From the NCBI GenBank assembly GCA_020720525.1, contig DYON01000003.1, positions 8,257 to 41,053 on the forward strand: a stretch of DNA of 32,797 nt, written 5' to 3'. The notes under the pieces were generated by a model. That model saw only the letters and a program-made list of their open reading frames with translations, did no database searches and was not told the origin of the DNA. Shown here piece after piece: positions 1-7,627 of the stretch. This DNA comes from Acetofilamentum sp. (GTDB lineage: Bacteria; Bacteroidota; Bacteroidia; Bacteroidales; DTU049). Both the position numbers and the translations under genes were made by a program. Within the stretch, counting starts at the first letter, position 1; each line of letters opens with the position of its first letter.

Positions 1-285
1 GTTACAATTACCTATCTCGATAGCGCCCGATATTTAGCAATCGACGAGCAAAAACCTACAGCAATCAGTGTTTTTCCAAATCCAGCTCAGAACTTTTTCG
101 AACTAAATGTTTCTCCCAATTTGTTCCCTTTGCAGCTTCAGATCTTCGACGCAATGGGTAGGCTGGTGCTTACTGAAACTGCAACCGAGCAGCGAATCGA
201 TGTTTCGTGGTTGCCAGCTGGTATTTATCAAATTGCACTCAGTAGCAATAGTTTTGCAGCACATGGAAAACTGATAAAACAGTAA
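1..285 (+). CDS. C-terminal fragment of a secreted protein with T9SS (Por) sorting domain; 5' end outside window
   Basis: Frame 1 is open from base 1 to TAA at 283-285: ...ISVFPNPAQNFFELNVSPNLFPLQLQIFDAMGRLVLTETATEQRIDVSWLPAGIYQIALSSNSFAAHGKLIKQ*. Matches the T9SS type A sorting domain pattern (FPNP...D..G...........L..GiY.i.......KLik). Confidence 0.85.
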   Translation, partial: VTITYLDSARYLAIDEQKPTAISVFPNPAQNFFELNVSPNLFPLQLQIFDAMGRLVLTETATEQRIDVSWLPAGIYQIALSSNSFAAHGKLIKQ

Positions 286-331
286 AAAATGTTAATTCTT
301 CCAACAACAAAATTTCATCACGAAAATTATC

Positions 332-339
332 TAATTTTG
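332..339 (+). promoter_or_regulatory. Putative Bacteroidetes -7 box (TAATTTTG) for the downstream lipoprotein
   Basis: TAATTTTG matches the TAnnTTTG consensus, 45 nt before the ATG at 384; no clear -33 TTG at the right spacing. Confidence 0.35.
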
Positions 340-383
340 TGAGTTCGATAAAAAAATAAACCAAACCAAAAAACCAAAGACCT

Positions 384-1013
384 ATGAAAAGAACAATCAT
401 TCTGATGTCGGCTATCGTTTCGATGGCATTCCTCGTTTCGTGCGGTGGAAGCAAAAAAGAAGACAAAAAAGACGAAGGCAAAACCGATTCAACCGTTGTT
501 GAAGAAAAACCAGTTGTGAAAGATTTTAAGTATTTCAACGATTTGGCGAAGAATCTTAAAATTGAAGGACTCGAATTAAGTTCAGCAAATTCATCGTCCG
601 ACACAACCGACAAATGGTTTTACTATGGATTCACCATCAAAGACGCCAAAGACAAAGGTGTCGACAAAATTAATATTAATGTAGGCAACGTAAGAAAACT
701 TGGTAATAAAGACGATGTTGTTGTTGCTTCGCTGGCCGATTTCGAAAAAGCGCAGCGCAAAATGGTTGAAAAAGATGGCGTAACTTGCTCCGATTTCAAA
801 GAATGGAAAAATGGAGAAGAAGTGATCTATTACTACACTATCAAAGGCAAATCAGATCAGATGGGTGGACAGAAAAACTATAATCAGTTGTTTGCTAGTT
901 ATGTTTTAGATGATATGTATTTTTCAATGATGGTTAGCGTTTACGACAACACTGCTTCGATGGAAAAAGCTGAAGCAATTCTTGTTCAGATCATGGAAAC
1001 CATGACAAAATAA
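384..1013 (+). CDS. Hypothetical secreted lipoprotein (209 aa)
   Basis: Signal peptide plus lipobox (MKRTIILMSAIVSMAFLVSCGGS), Lys/Asp-rich linker, intrinsic terminator directly downstream. Confidence 0.75.
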   Translation: MKRTIILMSAIVSMAFLVSCGGSKKEDKKDEGKTDSTVVEEKPVVKDFKYFNDLAKNLKIEGLELSSANSSSDTTDKWFYYGFTIKDAKDKGVDKININVGNVRKLGNKDDVVVASLADFEKAQRKMVEKDGVTCSDFKEWKNGEEVIYYYTIKGKSDQMGGQKNYNQLFASYVLDDMYFSMMVSVYDNTASMEKAEAILVQIMETMTK

Positions 1014-1033
1014 TTAAAATACAATTGTATTTG

Positions 1034-1062
1034 AAAAAGCCCTGAAATTCAGGGCTTTTTTG
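1034..1062 (+). terminator. Rho-independent terminator after the 384-1013 lipoprotein
   Basis: AAAAAGCCCTGA-AAT-TCAGGGCTTTTTT: perfect stem with T-run. Confidence 0.85.
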
Positions 1063-1120
1063 TTGCTCTTAAATGGAAGAAGCTGAATAGACTTTGCTGG
1101 GATACTTTTGGGATGGCGTT

Positions 1121-1215
1121 GGGTTTAGTCTGGTCGTAAAGCTGGGTTTAGTCTGGTCGTAAAGCTGGGTTTAGTCTCCAGACTAAACCCAACGTTCTCC
1201 CAACAGACAAAACCC
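1121..1215. repeat. Intergenic box-and-hairpin repeat element, copy 1
   Basis: GGGTTTAGTC at 1121, 1144, 1167 (first two as a 23-bp tandem unit gggtttagtctggtcgtaaagct), then reverse boxes gactaaaccc (1181-1190) and gacaaaaccc (1206-1215). Core hairpin gggtttagtct-cc-agactaaaccc at 1167-1190. Confidence 0.85.
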
Positions 1216-1238
1216 AACGTCAATCAAGCCCAATAGTA

Positions 1239-2342
1239 CTAGCCCTTTTTTATTATCAAATACTCAATTCTTTGATTCTTTCTAATTAAGCGTTCACGTT
1301 TTTTGGAATTTCTAATTTTGTTTATCTTCTCAAGGGATATAATTGGGACCTTGTCGGAATAATAGCATAGAAAAATCCGAGAAGGGTCAACCCCCTGTCG
1401 AATTAAGTATTTATCAACTACAAGAATCCATTTTGGGGTGAAATTTTCATTTGGATAAGCGCTGTGAAATCTCAGTTCAACTTTTGTCTCAGGATTATTT
1501 TTCAAATACGAAATTATTTTATTGAAAGCATCAAACGAAGTTGTGTCGATATCTGATAGATCATCGGAGAATCGCACTCCCTTAAAAACATCTGGCTTGG
1601 GTTGAGGTTTCTTTTTTGGCATTCTGCTTTTTTCAGGCTTCAAGCGTTTCCCGTCAATAAATGTTTTTTGACTGTGCTTGCGGAAATAGGTTACTTCTTT
1701 CAGTGTGTCATGAGAAAAAGTTTGCCTGATACATGAATACTTCAACGTGTCGTAGAATTCAATAATATGAAAATCTGTGAGTGAGTCAGGCGAATCGCTG
1801 TATGTCCATATTCCTGTTTTTGCGCCATTGTTGAAGGTTCCTCTGGCAAAAAAAACCTCGTTTTCATCAAAGAAAAATGCTGGACCATTCAGAAAATCAT
1901 CCTTGATGAAATAATCGGCAACCACTTTTCCTGAATCATCCATTTTTAACTGCCTGCCTTCCCGGAGGCCGTTTCGGAACTGTCTTATTTCAAATGGTGA
2001 ACCGTCATTATGATAAATAATCCAGAGACTGTCTCTTTTGCCATCTTTCATGTACCATTCGTGAAATAAATTTGCTTCTGATGTCTCTAAATCGAAAGTG
2101 AATAGCAGGTATTTCCCATCAGGTAGCGGAGGTAATGAGTCGGGAAGTCCTGTAAAATACTCAGAAAAATGGTTCCTGTTAACAAATACAAGTCCTTTTG
2201 GTTGATATAATGCCGTAACCGAATCGCCTTTGTAGAGAATTCTTTTGGTGTCAATAATATCGTATCCTTCAATCCAGATTTTCTGGCTGAAAAGGTCGAG
2301 GCTCAAAATAAACAAAACAAATGCTATGAATACAAATTTCAT
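1239..2342 (-). CDS. Secreted protein with MORN-like (YwqK-type) repeats and a C-terminal OmpA-like domain
   Basis: Signal peptide; repeated 'NGxxEGxxxxxxDxGKVxxxYxxxxxxNGxxxxxD' segments; C-terminus ...FDAFNKIISYLKNNPETKVELRFHS...YLIRQGVDPSRIFLCYYSDKVPI...NQRIEYLIIKKG resembles the OmpA-like fold. Confidence 0.6.
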   Translation of the reverse strand: MKFVFIAFVLFILSLDLFSQKIWIEGYDIIDTKRILYKGDSVTALYQPKGLVFVNRNHFSEYFTGLPDSLPPLPDGKYLLFTFDLETSEANLFHEWYMKDGKRDSLWIIYHNDGSPFEIRQFRNGLREGRQLKMDDSGKVVADYFIKDDFLNGPAFFFDENEVFFARGTFNNGAKTGIWTYSDSPDSLTDFHIIEFYDTLKYSCIRQTFSHDTLKEVTYFRKHSQKTFIDGKRLKPEKSRMPKKKPQPKPDVFKGVRFSDDLSDIDTTSFDAFNKIISYLKNNPETKVELRFHSAYPNENFTPKWILVVDKYLIRQGVDPSRIFLCYYSDKVPIISLEKINKIRNSKKRERLIRKNQRIEYLIIKKG

Positions 2343-2354
2343 AGATCAATTGAT

Positions 2355-3404
2355 TTAAAAATCATCAAACAACCTACCATCGGTAATGGGGCGTTTTTTG
2401 CCCAGATGCGAATAGGCCAAAGCGGTCACTTCGCGGCCTCGTGGCGTGCGCATCATATAGCCTTGCTGAATGAGGTAGGGTTCATATACTTCTTCGATGG
2501 TTCCAGCATCTTCGCCAACCGAAGTGGCAATGGTGGTCAACCCAACCGGTCCGCCTTTAAATTTCACGATAATACTTTCCAAAATGCGAATATCCATTTC
2601 GTCGAGACCGTTTTTGTCGATATTGAGAGCGCTAAGCGCATAGTCGGTAATGGGAAGGTCGATATGTCCGTCGCCCTTTATTTGTGCAAAATCGCGAACT
2701 CGCCGAAGCAAGAGGTTGGCAATTCGGGGTGTGCCACGGCTGCGTCTTGATATTTCGGACGAAGCCTTATCGTTGATGGCAATTTTTAAAATTCCCGCCG
2801 AGCGCTCTATAATACTTTTTAGCGTTTCTGAATCGTAATAATCGAGGCGAGCATTGATGCCAAAACGCGAACGCAATGGCGCAGTAAGCAGACCGCTGCG
2901 TGTGGTTGCTCCAATTAAAGTGAAAGGATTGAGCTTAATTTGAACACTTCGAGCATTGGGACCCGATTCAATCATTATATCGATGCGGTAGTCTTCCATG
3001 GCCGAATACAAATATTCCTCTACCACCGAGCTTAAACGGTGAATTTCGTCAATGAAAAGAACGTCGTTGGGTTCGAGCGATGTGAGCAAACCTGCCAAAT
3101 CGCCTGGTTTTTCAATTACAGGTCCGCTGGTAATTTTAATGTTGACACCCATTTCGTTGGCCAAAATATGCGACAATGTTGTTTTCCCAAGTCCTGGAGG
3201 ACCATGAAGCAATGTGTGGTCGAGTGCTTCGCCACGCTTACGGGCTGCATGCACAAAAACAAGTAGGTTGTCAACTACCTGCTTTTGTCCAACAAATTCA
3301 TGAAAATCGGCAGGGCGCAGCACTTTTTCAATTTCGCGCTCCGTTGGGGTGAGACCCAGCCCTTCGGCATCTAAATTTGGATTGATTTCGCTCATCGGAG
3401 ACAA
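2355..3404 (-). CDS. ruvB: Holliday junction branch migration DNA helicase RuvB
   Basis: [57 protein letters not shown] (Walker A), [11 protein letters not shown] (Walker B), [18 protein letters not shown]; full-length RuvB pattern. Confidence 0.98.
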   Translation of the reverse strand: MSPMSEINPNLDAEGLGLTPTEREIEKVLRPADFHEFVGQKQVVDNLLVFVHAARKRGEALDHTLLHGPPGLGKTTLSHILANEMGVNIKITSGPVIEKPGDLAGLLTSLEPNDVLFIDEIHRLSSVVEEYLYSAMEDYRIDIMIESGPNARSVQIKLNPFTLIGATTRSGLLTAPLRSRFGINARLDYYDSETLKSIIERSAGILKIAINDKASSEISRRSRGTPRIANLLLRRVRDFAQIKGDGHIDLPITDYALSALNIDKNGLDEMDIRILESIIVKFKGGPVGLTTIATSVGEDAGTIEEVYEPYLIQQGYMMRTPRGREVTALAYSHLGKKRPITDGRLFDDF

Positions 3405-3506
3405 AGATAATAATTAATTGTCTGAATACATTGATAGTGAATTATAGAACTTGACCTAAAATGCTTTCAATACTACAATGCATTGTTATGGGGCAAGCGT
3501 AAAGCT

Positions 3507-3605
3507 GGGTTTAGTCGAAAAGAAGGGCGTTGGGTTTAGTCGAAGATGGGCGTAAAGCTGGGTTTAGTCTCCAGACTAAACCCAACGCCCTTCTTCGACA
3601 AACCC
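3507..3605. repeat. Intergenic box-and-hairpin repeat element, copy 2
   Basis: GGGTTTAGTC at 3507, 3532, 3560; reverse boxes gactaaaccc (3574-3583) and gacaaaccc (3597-3605). Core gggtttagtct-cc-agactaaaccc is identical to copy 1, as is flanking cgtaaagct...aacg. Confidence 0.85.
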
Positions 3606-3769
3606 AACTAGCTCTTGCTATCTTAACAAATCTTTCAGCATCAAACGAAGGCTGATCTGAAAGCATTGATAAAAGGAGTTCTTGTGTTGAAAAATAGTTA
3701 TAAAAACGCCTCTCACTCACTTGAAATCTGCCTCAGCATACAATCTGCATCATTGTTAACTATTTTTTA

Positions 3770-3799
3770 TTGGCTGTTTTGAGTAAATGATTAATTTTG
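3770..3799 (+). promoter_or_regulatory. Putative promoter of the etfB-etfA-acyl-CoA dehydrogenase operon
   Basis: TTG (3770-3772), 19-nt spacer, TAATTTTG (3792-3799): Bacteroidetes -33/-7 arrangement upstream of etfB. Confidence 0.5.
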
Positions 3800-3827
3800 C
3801 AGATTCAAATTGACAAAAATCAATCAG

Positions 3828-4700
3828 ATGAGTTTTCGTATTGTTGTATTAGCAAAGCAGGTGCCCGATACCCGCAACGTTGGAAAAGATGCCATGAAAG
3901 CCGACGGAACTGTGAACAGGGCTGCCTTACCTGCCATTTTCAATCCCGAAGATCTAAATGCGCTCGAGATGGCTCTGCGTGTAAAAGACCAGATTGATGG
4001 CGCAGAAGTTATTATAGTTACCATGGGTCCCCCCAGAGCTGCCGACATTATTCGCGAATCGATGTATCGTGGTGCCGATAGTGGCATCTTGATTACCGAC
4101 CGCCGATTTGCCGGAAGCGACACTCTTGCCACCAGTTATGCAATCAGCATGGCAGTTCGCAAGTTGTTTCCTGTAAACCTCGTTATTGCTGGCCGTCAGG
4201 CTATCGATGGCGATACAGCTCAAGTAGGACCTCAAGTTGCCGAGAAGCTCAATTTTCCGCAGGTTACTTATGCCGAAAGCATCGAAGCCGTCGATACCAA
4301 TGCTATTACTATTAAGCGTCGTCTCGAACGTGGAATCGAAGTGGTTAAAATGCCATATCCTTCGGTGATAACTGTTCATGGATCTGCTGCTCCTTGCCGC
4401 GCCCGCAATGCAAAGCGATTGCTCAAATTCAAAAAAGCACGCACACTCACCGAACTTCAAGAAGAATCGATGGATTATGGCGATTTGTTCGAAAACCGTC
4501 CTTATCTGCGCATTCAAGAATGGAGTGTCGAAGATATTGAAGCAAATACCGAATATCTCGGACTCGGCGGTTCGCCAACTAAGGTGAAGAAAATCGAAAA
4601 TGTCGTTTTTACAGCCAAAGAATCGTTGGTAATGGAAGGCAACGACGAAGAACTCAACCACCTGATGAAAAATCTCATCGACACACATATTATTGGTTAA
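3828..4700 (+). CDS. etfB: Electron transfer flavoprotein beta subunit
   Basis: MSFRIVVLAKQVPDTRNVGKDAMKADGTVNRAALPAIFNPEDLNALEMALRVKD...VTMGPP...GRQAIDGDTAQVGPQVAE: EtfB/FixA family. ATG at 3828 preferred over the upstream TTG at 3810 used in the ORF track. Confidence 0.95.
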   Translation: MSFRIVVLAKQVPDTRNVGKDAMKADGTVNRAALPAIFNPEDLNALEMALRVKDQIDGAEVIIVTMGPPRAADIIRESMYRGADSGILITDRRFAGSDTLATSYAISMAVRKLFPVNLVIAGRQAIDGDTAQVGPQVAEKLNFPQVTYAESIEAVDTNAITIKRRLERGIEVVKMPYPSVITVHGSAAPCRARNAKRLLKFKKARTLTELQEESMDYGDLFENRPYLRIQEWSVEDIEANTEYLGLGGSPTKVKKIENVVFTAKESLVMEGNDEELNHLMKNLIDTHIIG

Positions 4701-4717
4701 ACTAAAAAGAACTGACT

Positions 4718-5740
4718 GTGAACAACGTATTTGTATATTGCGAATTGACCGAAGAGAATTCGGTAGCTGAAGTCAGCATCGAGTTGTGTTCGAAGGGACG
4801 TAAACTGGCCAACGATTTGGGTGTTAAACTCGAAGCGGTGCTTATAGGAAATATGAGCGAAGAAATTGCTTCGCAATTGTCGCCTCTTGGTGTTGATGTA
4901 TTGCATTTAGCTCAAGATAAACGATTCAGCCCCTACACCACAATGCCTCATGCAGCCATTGTTTGTGGTATTTTCCGCAAGGAACAACCCGAAATAGCTT
5001 TGTTTGGTGCTACATCTGTTGGACGCGATTTGGCTCCACGTGTAGCTTCCGAATTGCGCTGCGGACTTACTGCCGATTGCACATCGCTCGAAATTGGCAA
5101 CCACACCGAAGCAAAAACTGGTAAAGAATACACCAATCTGCTCTATCAGATTCGCCCAGCTTTTGGAGGCAATATTATTGCTACCATCATCAACCCCGAT
5201 ACACGTCCACAAATGGCAACTGTTCGCGAAGGTGTGATGAAAAAAGAAATGGTTTCGAACAACTACAACATCGAAGTGAAAAAAGTTGATGCCGAGCAGT
5301 TTCTCAACCCAGCTCATTTTGCAGTTGAAATTATTGAACGTCATATCGAAGCTCAAAAAATCAATATTAAAAATTCCAATATCATTGTTGCCGGTGGCTA
5401 CGGTGTTGGAAGTCGCGAAAATTTCAAGCTTCTTTTCGAATTAGCCGACGCACTTGGCGGCGAAGTGGGAGCATCGCGTGCTGCAGTAGATGCAGGATAT
5501 GTTGAACACGAACGTCAGATTGGTCAAACCGGCGTTACTGTTCGCCCAAAGCTTTATATTGCTTGCGGTATCTCAGGAGCGGTTCAGCATCGTGCAGGTA
5601 TGGCCGAATCGGCAACCATCATCAGTATCAACAACGACCCGAATGCACCAATCAACAATATAGCCGATTATGTTATCAATGGTGAAGTGCAGGACGTTAT
5701 TCCCAAAATGATTAAATATTACAGGTCGAACTCCAAATAA
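4718..5740 (+). CDS. etfA: Electron transfer flavoprotein alpha subunit
   Basis: GTG start; C-terminal FAD-binding motif IIVAGGYGVGSRENFKLLFELADALGGEVGASRAAVDAGYVEHERQIGQTGVTVRPKLYIACGISGAVQHRAGM. Confidence 0.96.
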   Translation: MNNVFVYCELTEENSVAEVSIELCSKGRKLANDLGVKLEAVLIGNMSEEIASQLSPLGVDVLHLAQDKRFSPYTTMPHAAIVCGIFRKEQPEIALFGATSVGRDLAPRVASELRCGLTADCTSLEIGNHTEAKTGKEYTNLLYQIRPAFGGNIIATIINPDTRPQMATVREGVMKKEMVSNNYNIEVKKVDAEQFLNPAHFAVEIIERHIEAQKINIKNSNIIVAGGYGVGSRENFKLLFELADALGGEVGASRAAVDAGYVEHERQIGQTGVTVRPKLYIACGISGAVQHRAGMAESATIISINNDPNAPINNIADYVINGEVQDVIPKMIKYYRSNSK

Positions 5741-5748
5741 AAGCCAGT

Positions 5749-7458
5749 ATGGAAAATTTCTATAACGACAATAAAAACCTGCGCTATCATTTGTTTCATC
5801 CTTTGATGGAGAAAATAGTCAATGTTCGCGAAGACAATTTCGCCGAAAAAGATTTGTACGATTATGCTCCTCAAGATTTCGAAGATGCAATGGACAACTT
5901 CGATAAGGTTCTTGAAATAGTTGGCGAAATTGCAGGCGAAATTATTGCGCCCAATGCCGAAAGTGTCGATCACGAAGGTCCACATATCGACAACAATCGT
6001 GTTATTTTTGCTCGCGGAACCGCCGAAAACCATCAGGCTTTGGTAGATGCAAATTTGGCTGGTATGGCTTTGCCTCGCAAATACAATGGTCTTGGAATGT
6101 CGATTTTACCTTTGGTAATGAGCAATGAGATTGTTTCGCGTGCCGATGCCAGCTTCTCGAATATTTGGGGACTACAAGATTGCGCCGAAACGCTCAACGA
6201 GTTTGCTTCCGAAGAAATTAAGCAAGAAATTTTGCCTCTTTTCAATGTTGGAGCCACTGCCGCCATGGATCTCACCGAACCAGATGCAGGAAGCGATTTG
6301 CAAGCCGTACAACTTAAAGCAACTTTTAGCGAAAAAGACAATACTTGGTATCTCAATGGCGTGAAGCGTTTTATTACCAATGGCGATGCCGATATTTCGC
6401 TCGTGTTGGCTCGCTCCGAAGAAGGAACTACCGATGCTCGCGGTTTGTCGCTCTTTGTTTACGACCGCAAGGCCGATGCAATGACAGTGCGCCGTATCGA
6501 AAATAAGCTCGGAATCAAAGGCTCGCCTACTTGCGAATTGGTATTCCGCAATGCTCCCGCCAAATTGGTTGGCGAACGCCGTATGGGTCTCATCAAATAT
6601 GTGATGTCGCTCATGAACGCCGCACGTATTGGTGTTTCGGCACAAGCAGTAGGTATTTGCGAAGCAGCTTGTCGCGAAGCCGACGTTTATGCACAGGAAC
6701 GCGAACAATTCGGAAAACCAATTGCTCAATTTGCACAGGTTTACGAAATGCTTTCGCTCATGCGCGCCAAAACCGATGCTGCACGCACACTTTTGTATGA
6801 AACAAGCCGCTACGTCGATCTTTACAAGGGATTTAATCATCTTGGCATGCATCGCAAACTCGAAGCCGATGAGCGTAACGACCAGAAGCATTATCAGAAG
6901 CTTTCCGACGTATTTACCCCGATTACAAAACTATTTACAACCGAATACTCCAATCAGGTTTCCTACGATTCGCTGCAGGTTCATGGCGGCTCGGGATATA
7001 TGAAAGATTATCCAGTTGAACGTCTCTACCGCGATGCACGCATTACCAATATTTACGAAGGAACTTCGCAATTGCAGGTTGTTGCTTCAATTCGTGGTGT
7101 CATCAACGGAACATATCAGCAGTGGATGGAAGAAAAAGCGCAAATGAAGGTGAAACCCGAATTGCAATACCTCATGGATACGCTGGTGAAAATGACCGAT
7201 CAGTATGTGAAGACTGCCGAAAAGGTTAAAGAAATCAACAGTGCCGAATTGCTCGATTTTCATGCACGTCGGTTGGTCGAAATGGCTGGTCATATCATCA
7301 TGGGCTACTTGCTTACCTACGATGCCAATCGCGAAGCTGGTTTCACCAAATCGGCCGATATTCTTGTTCGTCATGGTCGTGCGCAAAACATTGCCGCAGC
7401 ACATTACATCAACAATGTAACCGAAAAAGACCTTGGAATGTATATTGTGAGCAAATAG
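5749..7458 (+). CDS. Acyl-CoA dehydrogenase (569 aa)
   Basis: MDLTEPDAGSDLQAVQLKA, NGVKRFITNGD, REQFGKPIAQFAQVYEML, QVHGGSGYMKDYPVERLYRDARITNIYEGTSQLQ: acyl-CoA dehydrogenase family with C-terminal extension. Confidence 0.95.
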   Translation: MENFYNDNKNLRYHLFHPLMEKIVNVREDNFAEKDLYDYAPQDFEDAMDNFDKVLEIVGEIAGEIIAPNAESVDHEGPHIDNNRVIFARGTAENHQALVDANLAGMALPRKYNGLGMSILPLVMSNEIVSRADASFSNIWGLQDCAETLNEFASEEIKQEILPLFNVGATAAMDLTEPDAGSDLQAVQLKATFSEKDNTWYLNGVKRFITNGDADISLVLARSEEGTTDARGLSLFVYDRKADAMTVRRIENKLGIKGSPTCELVFRNAPAKLVGERRMGLIKYVMSLMNAARIGVSAQAVGICEAACREADVYAQEREQFGKPIAQFAQVYEMLSLMRAKTDAARTLLYETSRYVDLYKGFNHLGMHRKLEADERNDQKHYQKLSDVFTPITKLFTTEYSNQVSYDSLQVHGGSGYMKDYPVERLYRDARITNIYEGTSQLQVVASIRGVINGTYQQWMEEKAQMKVKPELQYLMDTLVKMTDQYVKTAEKVKEINSAELLDFHARRLVEMAGHIIMGYLLTYDANREAGFTKSADILVRHGRAQNIAAAHYINNVTEKDLGMYIVSK

Positions 7459-7478
7459 CTATAGTCTAAATTCAACTC

Positions 7479-7513
7479 AAAGCTCCTTCGATAATTTTCG
7501 AGGGAGCTTTTTT
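7479..7513 (+). terminator. Rho-independent terminator of the etf/acyl-CoA dehydrogenase operon
   Basis: AAAGCTCC...GGAGCTTTTTT stem-loop just after the TAG at 7458. Confidence 0.75.
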
Positions 7514-7575
7514 GTGTCTATACTTTTGATGCACCAATTATTATTCATAATTCCCTTCGTCCTTACGGATGAAAA

Positions 7576-7610
7576 TAAAAAAAGTGCGAAACCACTATGG
7601 CTCCGCACTT
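7576..7610 (-). terminator. Rho-independent terminator of the dipeptidyl peptidase gene
   Basis: On the minus strand AAGTGCGgagccatagtggtttCGCACTTTTTTT; sits just 3' of the minus-strand CDS. Confidence 0.75.
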
Positions 7611-7627
7611 CTGAATGGTACATGTAA

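Noticed and set aside
1121-1166. Two 23-bp tandem units considered as a CRISPR array
   Set aside because: Units are directly adjacent with no unique spacers and no cas genes; part of the box-and-hairpin element instead.
3810-3827. Upstream TTG start for etfB (MTKINQ-)
   Set aside because: Lies within 11 nt of the likely -7 box; the ATG at 3828 fits EtfB N-termini better.
3954-4688. Long antisense ORF (244 aa) opposite etfB
   Set aside because: Lies wholly opposite a well-supported etfB; Cys/His/Phe-rich translation typical of antisense shadow frames.
6172-6891. Antisense ORF (239 aa) opposite the acyl-CoA dehydrogenase
   Set aside because: Shadow frame of a clear family member; no recognisable domain.
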